Assembly (NCBI GenBank): GCA_013141385.1 | Contig: JABFRB010000016.1 | Location: 1 to 64,000, forward strand | Length of the DNA stretch: 64,000 bases | Source of the DNA: Bacteroidales bacterium | GTDB taxonomy: Bacteria; Bacteroidota; Bacteroidia; Bacteroidales; Tenuifilaceae | Reading direction: 5' to 3' | Shown here: one piece after another, positions 7,326 to 16,145 of the stretch | Layout: each line of letters starts with the position of its first letter | Position numbering within the stretch: the stretch's first letter is position 1 | Program-made: the position numbers and the translations under genes | Notes under the pieces: generated by a model | The model's input: the letters and a program-made list of their open reading frames with translations, nothing else | What the model was told of the DNA's origin: nothing | Database searches by the model: none

Positions 7326-9719
7326 TCAATTATTTGTATTTTTGTCGACAGTGAATGATGTAACCAGCGTTTCACCATCCCCATCAACTAATGTTAGTAA
7401 ATGTTTTCCCTTGGAGGGTCGCAGAGCTAATTTATGAAATGTTTTGGTAGTTCCAACGTACTTATCGTCCAAATGCCAGTAAATAATAGCATCTGATGTT
7501 CGATGAACGGCTTCAAATACAATATCACTGGGTGTTCCATCGAGATTTAGAGGGATGCTAATCACTGCATTTAAAATCCTAGGGTAAAGCATAGCCATAG
7601 GTTTTTGTGGATTTTCGGGTTTGCAACTCTGTAAATATGGGGGTAGCATACTGTAATCAGGTTTTTTGCTTTTGTAGAACCATTCCATTGCTGGTGGAAG
7701 CACAAACCACGATTGGTGCTGCATCTTATCCCTATCGTAACACTTGTCGTTTACACGATATTTGCCTTTTTCATCAAGATGAATTATTCTGTGATATGGA
7801 CATGGTGGGGTTTCGAGCCCTGCTATTGGTACCCAAACCGAATCGATAGGTTCGCAGATGTCTGTAGCTCTTTGTCCGCTCTGCTTGCAAACAGGGATGA
7901 ATGCCATATCATCAACTGGTCGTTCAAACCATCCGCTTGGTGGAAGAAGCCCAAATACATCAAACATAATTGGAGCTGCTGCTGATACACCTGTTAAATC
8001 GGCACGACCTTCGCCACTAGCATTTCCCACCCAAACGGCAACAACCTGATTTGGATTAAGACCAATTGCCCATGCATCGCGATGACCGTAACTTGTTCCC
8101 GTTTTCCATGCTACTGAACGGGTTGATGCAAAGTATTTCCATCCTGATAATTCATCGGGACGGGCAACCTCGCGCATCGCCTCAAATGTTAAAAATATGG
8201 ATGCAGCACCTAGGATTGAATGATCTTCGATTATTGGTGTTTTCTTTGTTGTATCGGAAATGTAGTTTGCAGGATGGATATCCAGCTTATTATATCGACT
8301 TTGAAGAGGTCGGAAATGATTTAACATCCTGGCAAGGCTTGAGTAAACGCCCGCAAGATCCCAAAGTGTAGCCTCGGCCCCACCTAAAACAAGCGATAGG
8401 CCATAACTGTCAGGCGAACGTTTTATGGTTGTTAAACCCACTTTATTAAGTATGTAGTGAAATTTAGGAACTCCATACATTTGAAGCATTCTAACAGCCG
8501 GAACATTAAGCGAACGAGCAAGAGCTCTCGATGCAGGAACAGCACCATCGTAAGTGGGGTAGAAATTTTTTGGTGCGTAGCTACCAATCTGGGTTGGAAT
8601 ATCGGGAATCAAAGTGTTTGGCAGGATAAGTCCATCGTTTAGCATTGCAGCATAAAGGAATGGCTTTAGAATACTGCCAGTGCTACGGGGTGATTTTATT
8701 ACATCAACACTCTTTCCTGTCTCAGTACTATCGGGGTTTGTATTACCAATATAGGCTAAGGTATTACCAGTTTCGATATCTAAAACAAGAACAGCAATGT
8801 TATGAATGGAATTCGCTTCGAGTCGGGGTTTATGGAATTCAACAATACTATTAATACGACTTTGAAGATTACTATTAATTGTTGTTTTTACATTTTCCCC
8901 AGAATACCCCTCAATTATTGCTCGTGTTAGTAGATGTGGAGCAAGTTGTGGAAGTTCCTTAGGTTTCCCGGGCAATGGTTCTTGAATGGATAGGCTGTAG
9001 GTTAGAGAATCGATTTCACCAGCACTAAGAAGTTTTTTTAGTAACCGATTCCTTTTATTTTTAAATGCTACTTGGTTTTTTCCCGGAAAGATTATGGATG
9101 GTGCATTTGGGAGAATGGCAAGTGAGGCTGTTTCGGCCCAGTTAAGTTCATTTGCGCTGCGACCAAAGTATCGCCATGAAGCTGCATCTATTCCTACTAC
9201 ATTTCCACCATAGGGTGCATGGGATGCGTAGAGGCGGAGAATCTCGTCTTTCGAATGGGATATTTCGAGCCTAAGCGCAAGCACTATTTCTATTATCTTC
9301 TCAGAAAAAGATCTTGATTGCCCTTTTCGTGAAAGCCTTATAACCTGCATGGATATTGTACTTCCTCCGCTGACTATTTTTTTTGCCTTTATGTTTTGTA
9401 CTAACGCTCGCCACATCGAGAAAGGGTTTACTCCGGGATGATGGTAAAAGTGTCTGTCCTCAAAGACAACAATGCACTTTGCAAACTTTAGTGGTATTGA
9501 GTCCGTTTCAGGGAAGCGATATTGACCATCGCTTGCAATGGTGGCATCTAACAAATTGCTCTGCTCATCGGTTATAACAGTACAGGTAGGATCGGAGAAT
9601 AAAGGGGATGGTAGCAGAAACCAGAAACATGCGGTAACTAAAATGAATAGTAACAAAAAAAGGTAAAACCATTTTGTTTTGTGAAGAGGAAATGAGTTTG
9701 GCTTAAGTGGGAATATCAT
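7326..9719 (-). CDS. pbpC: Penicillin-binding protein 1C (bifunctional glycosyltransferase/transpeptidase)
   Basis: A 797-residue class A PBP of the 1C type. A membrane anchor occupies residues 17-36. The GT51 transglycosylase has its catalytic Glu87 in FEDRHFYHHPG and the second motif GGSTISMQV (118-126). The transpeptidase has GSILKPF with Ser349 and Lys352 of SxxK, SLN of the SxN box, and KTGTS. The C-terminal 100 residues are the PBP1C-specific BiPBP_C beta domain. It acts in the periplasm on peptidoglycan. In many bacteria pbpC is next to an alpha-2-macroglobulin gene; here that gene is about 12.5 kb away. Downstream M20 hydrolase follows after 10 bases. Confidence 0.93.
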   Translation of the reverse strand: MIFPLKPNSFPLHKTKWFYLFLLLFILVTACFWFLLPSPLFSDPTCTVITDEQSNLLDATIASDGQYRFPETDSIPLKFAKCIVVFEDRHFYHHPGVNPFSMWRALVQNIKAKKIVSGGSTISMQVIRLSRKGQSRSFSEKIIEIVLALRLEISHSKDEILRLYASHAPYGGNVVGIDAASWRYFGRSANELNWAETASLAILPNAPSIIFPGKNQVAFKNKRNRLLKKLLSAGEIDSLTYSLSIQEPLPGKPKELPQLAPHLLTRAIIEGYSGENVKTTINSNLQSRINSIVEFHKPRLEANSIHNIAVLVLDIETGNTLAYIGNTNPDSTETGKSVDVIKSPRSTGSILKPFLYAAMLNDGLILPNTLIPDIPTQIGSYAPKNFYPTYDGAVPASRALARSLNVPAVRMLQMYGVPKFHYILNKVGLTTIKRSPDSYGLSLVLGGAEATLWDLAGVYSSLARMLNHFRPLQSRYNKLDIHPANYISDTTKKTPIIEDHSILGAASIFLTFEAMREVARPDELSGWKYFASTRSVAWKTGTSYGHRDAWAIGLNPNQVVAVWVGNASGEGRADLTGVSAAAPIMFDVFGLLPPSGWFERPVDDMAFIPVCKQSGQRATDICEPIDSVWVPIAGLETPPCPYHRIIHLDEKGKYRVNDKCYDRDKMQHQSWFVLPPAMEWFYKSKKPDYSMLPPYLQSCKPENPQKPMAMLYPRILNAVISIPLNLDGTPSDIVFEAVHRTSDAIIYWHLDDKYVGTTKTFHKLALRPSKGKHLLTLVDGDGETLVTSFTVDKNTNN

Positions 9720-10042
9720 CAGTTAAATAGCAACGTTATTATTTTCACGAGAATAATTTATAATTATACGATTGTTTTATAGCAAGATGAAAATATCATG
9801 GCAAACGTTTATAAATTACAATCGTGGAACACTCATATTTTATTCCTCTCCTTTTGTGTTAGTCTATAACATGGGTGTTTCATTGGAATAATGGAAAGCT
9901 AGACTAAAAGCAAATAACTCCATCGTTTCATCGTTCCCAAACTAAAAAGTGCAGGGGAATTAGGGGCTACGTCGGTATCCACCGTTAAGAAATTTGCCAG
10001 CGAGTTAGGAACTTCCCATTGTATCATCAACCTCAATAATGT
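9720..10042. other. Intergenic DNA with a possible gene relic
   Basis: No intact gene. Between about 9930 and 10120 both strands keep a frame open for 45-70 codons without a convincing start, which suggests decayed coding DNA or part of a dispersed repeat. On the minus strand the frame of the tiny ORF at 10043-10126 continues past its TGA for about 47 more codons. Nothing recognisable. Confidence 0.3.
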
Positions 10043-10126
10043 TCAGCATGTGTTGGCGTTTCGTTCTTTAATTTTCTCATGGGTTGTCGGATTAGCAAAC
10101 TCTTTTGCAATTTTTGGATTCAGCAT
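10043..10126 (-). CDS. Tiny ORF overlapping the radical SAM stop codon
   Basis: A 27-codon ORF whose ATG overlaps the end of the radical SAM gene (ATGCTGA shares the TGA), the geometry of translational coupling. The peptide begins MLNPKIAKEF and ends ANTC. It has no leader motif that I recognise. It could be a small peptide cotranscribed with the ABC/radical-SAM operon, or simply chance: no second copy or conservation is available to judge, and precursor peptides usually lie upstream of their enzyme. Confidence 0.2.
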   Translation of the reverse strand: MLNPKIAKEFANPTTHEKIKERNANTC

Positions 10127-11166
10127 TGACTAGTGGAAATTGCAAATGTCCTTAATACATTGGATATATCATTATCGAAAAAAGAATCATACTCAGCATG
10201 GCGAAGAGGGCAATACATAGCGTTTTGTTTTCCCTCAGCAAAATTCGTTAGTTTGTCCTGTACAATTTTAAATGCATCATGCATTGATTCATAATCTGAA
10301 ATATTTCCAAATAATAAACCTGTGTTAGTATCATAAGGACAAATAAGTACTTTGCCATCAAAATCAATTGTAAGACCATATTTTAAAAACCCACAAACCC
10401 CATCTGTTGTAACACCTGCTAGGCCTTGGTATGTTGATGTTTTACTACAAAGTTGTTTGAATTTCTCCAACTCATCTTCTCCGGCACACATATATTCAAT
10501 ATTTTCTTTAAAACTACCTTTTATCAATGGGTAATTTGAAAAGAAAATAATATCATCACCACAAAAAGACTTTACTGAATCTATGTCTTCCTCGCAAACA
10601 TTTGAAATTGCCATATTAACGCCTAATCGATATAAGCGTTTTTCGCCGGAATTAACAACAGGAAGTTTTTTTCTTGCGTATTTTATATTGTCCATCACTT
10701 TGTCAAATACTTCAATTCCAGTATTTGTTAGGCGGCTATATTTTTCAGGATTTAGGGTATCAATACTTACGACAAGTGAAACATCAAAATCGGATAAATA
10801 TTCAACCATTTCCTCTGTGAGATAATAACCATTTGTAAATTGCACAATGGCTATATCAAGTTCGTAAGCTTGTCTTATCAGTTTCTTATAATTTTCAAGT
10901 TTTATTTGAGTGTTGCCATTGCCTACGAGAAATGTTTCACCTGAACCTGATAAGTAAATTGTTTTTATTCCTAATTCTTTTTTTGCTCGCGTTAATAAAT
11001 CGCAAACGTTTATAGGTTCAATAGTCGGCCTGATTTTGATAGATTCAGATTGCATACACTTCATGCAACGATAATTACATGTATCAGATGCATTTAAGCA
11101 TAAATAATGTACACTACCATCAAATGGTTCATAGTAACGGGGTGTGTATTTTAATATTTTGACCAT
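10120..11166 (-). CDS. Radical SAM enzyme with SPASM-like C-terminal cysteines
   Basis: A 348-residue protein with the canonical CxxxCxxC at Cys30, Cys34 and Cys37 (CNYRCMKC) that binds the [4Fe-4S] cluster cleaving S-adenosylmethionine, followed by the usual GSGE-type SAM contact (YLSGSGETF). After the barrel, CGFLKYGLTIDFDGKVLICP and a later YCPLRH supply extra cysteines as in SPASM/twitch auxiliary-cluster proteins. It is the last full gene of a five-gene minus-strand operon, 61 bases after the PLD-like membrane protein and downstream of an ABC importer. Substrate unknown. Peptide modification is common in the family; modification of an imported small molecule is an equal possibility. Confidence 0.82.
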   Translation of the reverse strand: MVKILKYTPRYYEPFDGSVHYLCLNASDTCNYRCMKCMQSESIKIRPTIEPINVCDLLTRAKKELGIKTIYLSGSGETFLVGNGNTQIKLENYKKLIRQAYELDIAIVQFTNGYYLTEEMVEYLSDFDVSLVVSIDTLNPEKYSRLTNTGIEVFDKVMDNIKYARKKLPVVNSGEKRLYRLGVNMAISNVCEEDIDSVKSFCGDDIIFFSNYPLIKGSFKENIEYMCAGEDELEKFKQLCSKTSTYQGLAGVTTDGVCGFLKYGLTIDFDGKVLICPYDTNTGLLFGNISDYESMHDAFKIVQDKLTNFAEGKQNAMYCPLRHAEYDSFFDNDISNVLRTFAISTSQC

Positions 11167-11227
11167 TTTAAAAATTTGATTTTAAAAAATATTCTCTGAT
11201 TCTATTATTAACTTTCCTTTGGATTAA

Positions 11228-12088
11228 CTAACAACAATGAAACTGAATTCCCATTTTTTTTATATCTTCAAAATATTTTTTAAATGATTCAATAACATCC
11301 TTATCGTAACTAAAAAATCCTTTACATTCCCCAGGCGTTTCGCTATTTACACTCCCCCAAACTACTGCAGTATCAGAAATTATCATGTTAAATGGATTTA
11401 AACTTGTCTCAAAAATTTTGGCACCCTCAGCACAAAGTTCTTGCACACGGTCTTTTATAGGTTTCCCAGTCCCATTTGGGAGATAGTCGGATGATACCGC
11501 ATCGCTTCGGGATTTAATATTATTTAGAAAACCCATCCTCTCAATTTCTTTAAGAACGATTAGGCAAAGCTCCTTTTTACCTCCTTTTGTTGCATTTGCT
11601 AGGTTTTTAATTATATCATTAATATCTGTAACAGCTTGAAATTCTGTTCCTCTTTTTATTGGTTTTATTACATTATGTACGCATTCTACCAAACCGAAAT
11701 AAGGATAAATAACCATTATACCATAAAAAGTTGATGGTTTTTCTAATATTTCATAACCAACCTTAACAAATTCTGCCACACTGGTTATGCTTTGGCGAAT
11801 TCTTTTTTCAATCCGCTTTGCAATAAAAAAAGATAATAAAGAAAACATCCCTAAAATTACCGCCAAAGCTAATGAAATAAAGAATTGGGTTTCGATCTTT
11901 TCATACCATCCATTTAAGCAACCGAAGTAAATTAGAAAAAAACTGATACTTAAGAAAACCAAGAATGGAACCAAAGTATCATACACATCAGAAGGCAATC
12001 CAATTTTCCAAATAAACCATTTCTTAAATAGAAAAAGTACAAAAATGGATGTCAAAGCTAAAATTGCAATAATAAGAACACCAGTCAT
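11228..12088 (-). CDS. Membrane protein with a PLD-like C-terminal domain
   Basis: A 286-residue protein with three N-terminal hydrophobic helices (about residues 4-20, 37-58 and 70-92) and a soluble domain. The end of that domain, NPFNMIISDTAVVWGSVN (about 231-248) then F-x-x-x-F, resembles the terminal half of phospholipase-D-superfamily modules that lack the HKD catalytic residues, such as those that end some transcription regulators; a binding rather than a catalytic role would follow. The chain ends in two cysteines (HCC). A strong Shine-Dalgarno (AAGGAGG, six bases before ATG) precedes it. It lies between the permease and the radical SAM gene, so it probably works with them. I do not recognise a named family. 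Confidence 0.6.
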   Translation of the reverse strand: MTGVLIIAILALTSIFVLFLFKKWFIWKIGLPSDVYDTLVPFLVFLSISFFLIYFGCLNGWYEKIETQFFISLALAVILGMFSLLSFFIAKRIEKRIRQSITSVAEFVKVGYEILEKPSTFYGIMVIYPYFGLVECVHNVIKPIKRGTEFQAVTDINDIIKNLANATKGGKKELCLIVLKEIERMGFLNNIKSRSDAVSSDYLPNGTGKPIKDRVQELCAEGAKIFETSLNPFNMIISDTAVVWGSVNSETPGECKGFFSYDKDVIESFKKYFEDIKKMGIQFHCC

Positions 12089-12094
12089 AAATAT

Positions 12095-12101
12095 CCTCCT
12101 T
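12095..12101 (-). promoter_or_regulatory. Strong Shine-Dalgarno sequence
   Basis: The minus strand reads AAGGAGG-ATATTT-ATG. Such a complete anti-16S match with six-base spacing is unusual in Bacteroidota, whose genes mostly lack it, and supports the ATG at 12088. Confidence 0.7.
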
Positions 12102-12113
12102 AAGTTTATAAAT

Positions 12114-12860
12114 TCATTTATATAAGCCGATTCGTTTCAACCATAATTCAATTATTTTAAATAACATATTCAACAAATAACCAAGTATTCCAAGAATTAT
12201 TATTACAGCATACATTCTTGGCTTATCTGTTGGCATAGAATTAATAAGAACATCACCTAAACCATACCTTGCACCAAGAAGCATTTCTATAACGGTTGCA
12301 AGGATTAATGATGTAGACAAAGCTATTCTGGCACTAAGTAGTACCTCGGAAATAGTTTCCCAGAGAAGAAGTTTCTTAAATAACTCGTATGGTTTCCATC
12401 CCAATAAAGTAGCAACTTCCTTACGTGTTGGATTCATGTTCAAAACCCCTGATCGGCTTCCAATTGCCATAATAACACCACATGCTGTTCCAATAACTAG
12501 AATACGTGCAATTTGCCCCTGAAATAAAACGAGATACATCGGTATTAATGCAGCTGCAGGTAATGATCGAATAAAATCAACATAAAATAATAGAAGAGAA
12601 TCGACTTTCCGATTAAGCCCCATAAACATACCTAAAGGAACCCCTATAATAATTGCAAGTAAAAAGCCACCAAGCATTAAACGAAGGGTCGCTCCTATAT
12701 GTAGTAAAAAATCAGGAGTTACAAGTTCATGACCTAGATTAATAAATACATTGCTGGCAGGAGGAAGTAATGTTGGGTCAACCAACTCCAATCTGGATGA
12801 AAACTCCCAAATTAAAAATACAACTGCTCCTGTTATAGTATTTGCTATAATCTTTTTCAT
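12114..12860 (-). CDS. ABC transporter permease (SsuC/TauC-like)
   Basis: Inner-membrane permease of the nitrate/sulfonate/taurine/thiamine-precursor importer group (BPD_transp_1). The 248 residues contain about six hydrophobic helices and a cytoplasmic coupling loop around EVLLSARIALSTSLILATVIEM, the equivalent of the EAA loop that contacts the ATPase. Its start overlaps the ATPase stop by four bases, and 25 bases separate its stop from the next ATG, so the genes are translated together. A single permease gene implies a homodimeric channel. The substrate is not evident. Confidence 0.88.
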   Translation of the reverse strand: MKKIIANTITGAVVFLIWEFSSRLELVDPTLLPPASNVFINLGHELVTPDFLLHIGATLRLMLGGFLLAIIIGVPLGMFMGLNRKVDSLLLFYVDFIRSLPAAALIPMYLVLFQGQIARILVIGTACGVIMAIGSRSGVLNMNPTRKEVATLLGWKPYELFKKLLLWETISEVLLSARIALSTSLILATVIEMLLGARYGLGDVLINSMPTDKPRMYAVIIILGILGYLLNMLFKIIELWLKRIGLYK

Positions 12861-13630
12861 TTTATGACTCCTGCTGGATAGAGAGCACCTAATACCTCTT
12901 TTTTACATTCTAAAAACATTTTATTAACAAGAAATTCAGGATTGTATTCACCTTTAAATGGTGCTTCAATTACTTTTGTAATACCCTTAGATTCTGAGGT
13001 TAGTACTGCGATTCTATCTCCTAATAAGATTCCAACATCGATATCGTGTGTGATTACTATAGTAACGGCCCCGTTTTTTCTTGTTGTCTCAATTATTTCT
13101 TTTGCTGCTTTTTGAAGATTCCTACCATCCAACGCACTGAAAGGCTCATCCATTAAAAGAACTTTCATTTGTGGATGTACTAAGGCTCTTGCAATAGCTA
13201 CTAATTGAGCTTGACCTCCTGAAAGTGCCCATGGTCGTTTTTTACTTATATCGTTTATATCAAATCGGCTGATTATAGATTCAATCTGTTTATTCTCCTC
13301 CTCTTCAGAAAAAACAAGCCCATTAAAATATTCAAATGACAAATGAATATTACGATACACTGTTCGCCAAGGAAATAGAGAATCACGATAGCTTTGATGA
13401 ACTATTCCAATAAATGGTTTTTGGGAGTCAGGAAAGTTAAATTTGATGTATCCAGAATCTGGAAACAATAAACCAGCAATCATGCGTAGCAAGGTAGTCT
13501 TTCCGCTACCATTAGTTCCGACAATACTAATAATTTCTCCTGCATGGAAACTAATCGACAATTGCTTAAGAACTTCTTGTTCTACGCCTTGGTTAATGTA
13601 CGATTTTGATATTTTCTCTAAAACAATCAA
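12857..13630 (-). CDS. ABC transporter ATPase (SsuB/TauB-like)
   Basis: Cytoplasmic nucleotide-binding subunit energising the importer. The 257 residues show Walker A GTNGSGKTT (about 38-46), Q-loop near IVHQSYRDSLFPW, signature LSGGQ (in WALSGGQAQLVAIARAL), Walker B VLLMDEPFSALD and the switch histidine in VITHD. The FPWRTV motif after the Q-loop is typical of the SsuB/TauB/NrtD group. Four-base overlaps with both neighbours indicate tight operon structure. Confidence 0.92.
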   Translation of the reverse strand: MIVLEKISKSYINQGVEQEVLKQLSISFHAGEIISIVGTNGSGKTTLLRMIAGLLFPDSGYIKFNFPDSQKPFIGIVHQSYRDSLFPWRTVYRNIHLSFEYFNGLVFSEEEENKQIESIISRFDINDISKKRPWALSGGQAQLVAIARALVHPQMKVLLMDEPFSALDGRNLQKAAKEIIETTRKNGAVTIVITHDIDVGILLGDRIAVLTSESKGITKVIEAPFKGEYNPEFLVNKMFLECKKEVLGALYPAGVIK

Positions 13631-14628
13631 TTGACTTCAAGGTATAGGGTGTTAGCATCTATTTTTTTTGATAATACACCTTTGCTAACAAGAAGATCGA
13701 TTAGTTTTTGAAAATCGGCTCTGCTTGCTTCATTTGTTTTAACACAATTACCTATTGGAGTAAGCCTTGATTGTTCAAGTGTTAAAGAAGTGTATTTTGG
13801 AAGGATTGCTCTCATAGCTTGTTCATCTTCACGTATCAGATCAACTGCTTTTCCCATTGCTAATACAAATTTGTTAACAAGTTCAGGATTTTCTTTCAAA
13901 GCCTTAGTTGACAATGCGTGTAATGTAATATATAGAGGATTTAATACGTTTTTTTCAATAGGACCCTTTTCTATCATCACAATGTTTTTGCGGAAAGAAC
14001 CGATTGTTCCAGTAGGTTCAAGCGGACAAATAGCATCATATTCTCCAGTTTCAAGCGCATCAAGCTGTAGAGGTGCTGAGACTCCTTGGACAATTATGTC
14101 TTTATCAGGTTCCCATCCAAACATGTCCTTTAAAAGAACTTCAAGTAACAATTTATTTGTCACACCAGGGAAAACACCAATCTTTTTGCCTTTTAAATCC
14201 TTCATAGTTTTTATTCCAGAAACCTTTTTTACTAATATGGAATACATGAAGTTTGAGGGAGTATAAGCAGTTTGGAGATATATCTTAAATCTACCAGGTT
14301 GCTCAACTTCTTTAGAAAGATAAATATCTGCAGGTCCAGGGCAAGCTGCAATAATTCGACCTGATAAAACATCTTCAGCCATTAATGCTCCATTCTGATA
14401 TTTTACCATTTCAACATTAATTCCCTGTTCCTTAAACAATTCTTTTTCAATGGCAACAAATAAAGGTAAAGCAGCGCTAATTGGCAAATATCCTACCTTT
14501 AAGTTTCTGTTTTCAGTTGAATTTGCTTCATTGGTTTTACTACTATTCTTTTTGCTATAATTACATGCCTGCGAAATGAATGCTATTATAAAAACAGATA
14601 GTAGTAACTTAAATGACAAGTCTTTCAT
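13627..14628 (-). CDS. NMT1/SsuA-like substrate-binding lipoprotein
   Basis: A 333-residue lipoprotein with signal peptide and lipobox ending at Cys22 (FISQAC). The mature part follows the NMT1/OpuAC-like fold of sulfonate, nitrate and pyrimidine-precursor binding proteins: LKVGYLPISAALPLFVAIEK, a stretch NGALMAEDVLSGRI, LKGKKIGVFPGVTNKLLLEV and the inter-lobe segment near ALETGEYDAI. It is the first gene of the operon and delivers the substrate to the permease. Ligand cannot be predicted; the association with a radical SAM enzyme is not the sulfonate-utilisation arrangement. Confidence 0.88.
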   Translation of the reverse strand: MKDLSFKLLLSVFIIAFISQACNYSKKNSSKTNEANSTENRNLKVGYLPISAALPLFVAIEKELFKEQGINVEMVKYQNGALMAEDVLSGRIIAACPGPADIYLSKEVEQPGRFKIYLQTAYTPSNFMYSILVKKVSGIKTMKDLKGKKIGVFPGVTNKLLLEVLLKDMFGWEPDKDIIVQGVSAPLQLDALETGEYDAICPLEPTGTIGSFRKNIVMIEKGPIEKNVLNPLYITLHALSTKALKENPELVNKFVLAMGKAVDLIREDEQAMRAILPKYTSLTLEQSRLTPIGNCVKTNEASRADFQKLIDLLVSKGVLSKKIDANTLYLEVN

Positions 14629-14653
14629 ACAATATTTTTTAATGTTATTTATT

Positions 14654-14661
14654 CAAAAATA
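14654..14661 (-). promoter_or_regulatory. -7 element of the ABC/radical-SAM operon
   Basis: The minus strand reads TATTTTTG (TAnnTTTG consensus) about 25 bases upstream of the lipoprotein ATG. No clear -33 TTG was found. Confidence 0.4.
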
Positions 14662-14854
14662 CTAAATTAATCGTTTTTTTTTAATTTTATAATCTTTATT
14701 TCAGCATTGGTAAATTTTTAACTCTTTTAGTTTTTCAGCATTTTAACTTGTGTGTTGGCAAAAACCAAATGTACTAAATACATTTCGGTTGTCTTTATAA
14801 TAAATACCATCTTTCAATAAGTAAGACAAGTGGTAAATCATTGTCAAAAGATCA

Positions 14855-15946
14855 CTATTTTCCAACCAGTTCCACCTGATATAGTTTAGGCCAAAGTTTG
14901 CCAGTAACATACAACCGTTTCCCTACCGCATCCCAGGCAATACCGTTAAGAACATCAACATCATTAGTTCTATCGGAATCTTTGAGTAATCCTTTAAGGT
15001 CAATAACTCCTTTTACCATTCCCGTTTTGGTATCGATAATAACAATCTTATCTGTCATGTAAACGTTGGCGTAAATATCTCCATTAATATATTCTAACTC
15101 GTTGAGTTCACTGATAGCACCTTTGTTATCGAAAACCTCAACATGCTTTATTTCTGCAAAGTTTTCGGGATCCATAAAGTAGATGTTATTTGATCCATCG
15201 CTCATAATCAACTCTTTATCATTAGTGGTTAATCCCCAACCCTGAGTATTATAATGGAAAGTCCTAACCTGCTTAAAGGTTGTGAAATCGTAAACAAACC
15301 CAATTTCAGATGTCCATGTCAATTGATAAATTTTATCATTAAAAAGGGTTATTCCCTCGCCAAAATGCTTCTCTTCAAGGTTAACGCTTTGGAGAATCTT
15401 TCCAGTTTCAAGTTCAACCTTTCGAATGCTCGATGAGCCTTTTTGTCCCGTTCCTTCATAAAGAAAACCATCCTTATAGAAGAGTCCTTGTGTATATGCA
15501 TCGGGATCATGAGAGAAGGTTTTAATTACTTTATAGGTATAGTTCTTTGGAATTAGGTTAGATTTAAGTTTTACCGATATAGATGCTGTTTGGTGCAATC
15601 CCTCTTTGTATGCAGTTGTCCTTAAATTTAACGTACCAAGTCCTAATCCGTTTGTTTTTAGTTTGTATGTTTGTTCCGATACTTTGCCGATTTTTTTTTC
15701 GTTAACGAAAAGTATAATTGAGTCAGGAATAGCCTTTTCGTCTTGTAGTTTTAATGTTAAATCAATATTATCACCTGAACTAAATAAAGTTCCATTTGAT
15801 GGGGCGGAGAATTTTATTAGGTATATAGATTTTTGTGTTGATTGTTCGTCGGTGATAACCTTTTTATTGTTACCATTTTTACATGAGAATGCAAAAAAGG
15901 TCAAGATTACTGCAAGGAAAATGCCTGATTTAATTATTTTTATCAT
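14855..15946 (-). CDS. Glutaminyl-peptide cyclotransferase-like lipoprotein
   Basis: A 363-residue lipoprotein (lipobox Cys22). Residues about 40-130 are an Ig-like beta domain; residues about 135-363 are a Glu_cyclase_2-type five-bladed propeller with FSHDPDAYTQGLFYKDG, EGTGQKGSSSIRKV, FGEGITLFNDKIYQLTW and ELNELEYINGDIYANVY motifs. Known members convert N-terminal glutamine to pyroglutamate; in Bacteroidota many T9SS and periplasmic proteins have mature N-terminal pyroglutamate. Expected location is the periplasmic face of a membrane. Its flanking genes are unrelated. Confidence 0.85.
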   Translation of the reverse strand: MIKIIKSGIFLAVILTFFAFSCKNGNNKKVITDEQSTQKSIYLIKFSAPSNGTLFSSGDNIDLTLKLQDEKAIPDSIILFVNEKKIGKVSEQTYKLKTNGLGLGTLNLRTTAYKEGLHQTASISVKLKSNLIPKNYTYKVIKTFSHDPDAYTQGLFYKDGFLYEGTGQKGSSSIRKVELETGKILQSVNLEEKHFGEGITLFNDKIYQLTWTSEIGFVYDFTTFKQVRTFHYNTQGWGLTTNDKELIMSDGSNNIYFMDPENFAEIKHVEVFDNKGAISELNELEYINGDIYANVYMTDKIVIIDTKTGMVKGVIDLKGLLKDSDRTNDVDVLNGIAWDAVGKRLYVTGKLWPKLYQVELVGK

Positions 15947-16145
15947 AGATGTGTATTTAGATTTAATTGAACATATTTAAACACGGAGGGGCAATGGTTT
16001 TTATTATTTTTCAAAGATTGAGTTAAATATATGGCACAAAATTCTATCTGCTAGTTCTTTTTCAATTAATTCTACCATATGATCTTAATTAAACTCCGTG
16101 TACCTCAATGGTGATTAACTTAGTGTTACTCAATTGTTTAATACT

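Noticed and set aside
7316-7387. Upstream start of the M20 amidohydrolase
   Set aside because: It would lie inside the 3' end of pbpC; the family N-terminus begins exactly at the ATG at 7315.
9930-10120. Open frame of about 70 codons on the plus strand
   Set aside because: No start codon and antisense to another open frame; probably repeat or decayed DNA.
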